DNA from: CAKOSP01 sp044432745
GTDB lineage: Bacteria > Bacillota_I > Bacilli_A > RF39 > UBA660
Length of the DNA: 6,698 nucleotides
Direction of reading: 5' to 3'
Assembly: GCA_044432745.1 (NCBI GenBank)
Contig: JAWXUH010000018.1
Coordinates: 1 to 6,698 of the forward strand
A program made the position numbers and the translations under genes. The notes below the pieces were generated by a model. The model saw only the letters and a list, made by a program, of their open reading frames with translations, did not search any database and was not told where the DNA came from. The stretch's first letter is position 1. Every line of letters begins with the position of its first letter. This document shows positions 5,526 through 6,698 of the stretch, piece after piece.

Positions 5526-6215
5526 GTGGAAGAGATTAATTATAAAAAAATATTAGATGGATTAGAACTTGATAGAGATTATAGAAAAATTTTAAAAAAA
5601 ATAGAAGACAAGATAACAAGTCTTGTTTTAAAATTATATGGTAAAGATGGAGTTTGTGAAGATATTGTAAATCATTATACGAAATTAACATATCATTATG
5701 ATTTTAACGATATACCTAAGGAACAAATAGAAGATGTTTTAGAGTTGATGGATAGTATAGCTGAGTATAATAAATTTGAAATAATACTTGGAACAGCTAA
5801 TTTAAGTAATCACAGAGAATGTTTAGAATATGTATTAAATAAAGGTAGTGAAATTTATCAACCTGGTTTTGATTTACAAAATTACGTTTACTATATTTAT
5901 TTATCTACAACTAAAATGAATCAACATAAATACTTAAGTGAAGTTTATAGAAAAAAAATACACTACGTTAACTGGTTATATTCTATCGGTAAAGAAGATG
6001 AAGTTATAAAAAATTTTAAAATAGCTGATTATGAGATTAATATTGAAAAAAATAATAAGCTTGTTGAAACAAGTGAAATTTATGTAAAAATTAATTATGA
6101 TCATTTAATTTCTAAGTATAACGAAATTTGCGCATCTAATTTAAACATTACTGATGAGACTTTTGAAAAAATAGTAGAAAGTTTAATAAATAACAATAAA
6201 AGAGCTTTAAAATAA
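5526..6215 (+). CDS. Protein of unknown function, 229 aa
   Basis: I do not recognise this family. The predicted product is a soluble, mostly helical, charged protein with no signal peptide and no membrane segment. It starts VEEINYKKILDGLEL, has a region rich in Asp/Glu in the first third (residues about 35-75, DGVCEDIVNHYTKLTYHYDF then IEDVLELMDSI), an aromatic stretch QNYVYYIYLSTTKMNQHKYL at about 124-143, and a Lys/Asn-rich C-terminus. Three cysteines are scattered and form no metal-binding pair. The GTG start at 5526 is chosen because GGGGG lies 7 bases upstream, and because the in-frame TTG at 5472 would translate the promoter and give an unlikely isoleucine-rich leader. It has its own promoter and terminator, so it is monocistronic. 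No neighbour suggests a role; base use matches the rest of the window. Confidence 0.78.
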   Translation: MEEINYKKILDGLELDRDYRKILKKIEDKITSLVLKLYGKDGVCEDIVNHYTKLTYHYDFNDIPKEQIEDVLELMDSIAEYNKFEIILGTANLSNHRECLEYVLNKGSEIYQPGFDLQNYVYYIYLSTTKMNQHKYLSEVYRKKIHYVNWLYSIGKEDEVIKNFKIADYEINIEKNNKLVETSEIYVKINYDHLISKYNEICASNLNITDETFEKIVESLINNNKRALK

Positions 6216-6242
6216 AAAAGGAAATTAATATTTTCTTTTTTT
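6214..6242 (+). terminator. Intrinsic terminator after the unknown gene
   Basis: AAAAAAGGAAA (6214-6224) pairs with TTTTCTTTTTT (6231-6241) around the loop TTAATA: 11 pairs including one G-C and one G-U, with a T-run at 6236-6242. It begins inside the stop codon, as at upp. The remaining bases up to 6290 are AT-rich; I see no clear promoter hexamer pair and no Zur-like dyad for the next gene. Confidence 0.7.
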
Positions 6243-6292
6243 ATTTTATAGCATTTATATTTCTTTAGCATAAATTAAACTAGAAAAATAAA

Positions 6293-6302
6293 AAGGTGGT
6301 GA
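6293..6302 (+). promoter_or_regulatory. Ribosome binding site that decides a TTG start
   Basis: AAGGTGGTGA differs by one base from the full 16S complement AAGGAGGTGA. Its core (6294-6299) is 7 bases before TTG 6307, whereas the in-frame ATG at 6319 is 19 bases away. The TTG is therefore the better start of the transporter gene. Confidence 0.7.
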
Positions 6303-6306
6303 TATT

Positions 6307-6698
6307 TTGATAGATAATATGATTTTTGCTTTCTTGCTTACATTGTTTGCTGGACTTGCAACTGCAATAGGTGGTTTTATTAGTTTGTTTGTAAAAAATA
6401 AAAATACAACTTTCTTATCAGTTGCATTAGGATTTTCAGCAGGTGTTATGCTTTATGTATCATTTGTGGAAATATTTGTTAAGGCAAATGACTCGTTAAC
6501 TGTTGTAGTTGGTGAATCTTTAGCTCCTTGGTTAACTGTAGGTGGTTTCTTTTTAGGTATGTTTGTAATTGGTATAATTGATAAAATTCTTAGTAAAAAT
6601 AAACTAATAACTGTTACATCTGTTGAAGATGATAAGAAAAAATTATTTAAACTTGGTATATTTACTGCTGTTGCTATTTCTATTCATAATTTTCCTGA
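6307..6698 (+). CDS. ZIP-family metal (zinc) transporter, ZupT-like, 3' part outside the window
   Basis: The first 130 residues of an inner-membrane divalent-metal importer are present. Segments: helix 1 at about 5-28 with LTLFAGLATAIGG (11-23), helix 2 at about 36-58 with LGFSAGVMLYVSFVEIF (41-57), helix 3 at about 70-92, a charged cytoplasmic loop with DDKKK, and the start of helix 4 with GIFTAVAISIHNFP. That last block is the beginning of the ZIP metal-binding motif HNFPEG; His127 and Asn128 are visible and the window ends at the first two bases of the next codon. This pattern is that of ZupT and its Gram-positive relatives, usually about 260-275 residues, so roughly half is missing. The helix-2 motif SFVEIF equals the acidic pre-helix position of ZupT. 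Substrate (zinc, iron or manganese) cannot be fixed from this part. No operon partner is visible upstream. Confidence 0.92.
   Translation, partial: MIDNMIFAFLLTLFAGLATAIGGFISLFVKNKNTTFLSVALGFSAGVMLYVSFVEIFVKANDSLTVVVGESLAPWLTVGGFFLGMFVIGIIDKILSKNKLITVTSVEDDKKKLFKLGIFTAVAISIHNFP

Overview
The window is very AT-rich, uses TGA as a stop and TGG for tryptophan (so not the Mycoplasma code), carries strong AGGAGG-type ribosome binding sites, near-consensus TTGACA/TATAAT promoters and short hairpin-plus-T-run terminators. This points to a low-GC Bacillota (Firmicutes) chromosome, probably a host-associated or fermentative anaerobe. I cannot name the genus. No mobile element, CRISPR array, rRNA or tRNA is visible.

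Layout. On the minus strand at the left edge lies a translationally coupled pair: a small PadR-family repressor, then a HAAS (formerly DUF1700) membrane-protein gene cut by the window end. Their promoter is consensus-like and carries a PadR-type ATAC-N8-GTAT dyad over its -10 region. A divergent 250-base intergenic region holds a 13-base direct repeat, a T12 tract, a hairpin and weak plus-strand promoter candidates. It leads to a possible 35-codon small ORF that overlaps the start of an agmatine/putrescine-type antiporter gene (aguD-like), which is coupled by an ATGA overlap to agmatine deiminase (aguA). Together these would import agmatine and convert it to N-carbamoylputrescine plus ammonia. 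The usual partners, putrescine carbamoyltransferase and carbamate kinase, are not next to them.

Next is a 205-base gap holding a near-perfect promoter, a well-initiated 32-codon leader ORF, a helix that can hide that ORF's Shine-Dalgarno site, and an all-A/U 14-bp hairpin with a T-run just before the uracil permease gene (uraA). uraA overlaps upp (uracil phosphoribosyltransferase) by one base (TAATG), forming a uracil import-and-salvage operon with its own terminator. The leader looks like a transcription attenuator without a recognisable PyrR site, and is the most interesting element in the window.

The right end holds a monocistronic gene of unknown function (229 aa, best read from a GTG start because the longer reading runs through its promoter), its terminator, and the N-terminal third to half of a ZIP-family metal transporter (ZupT-like) that runs off the window.
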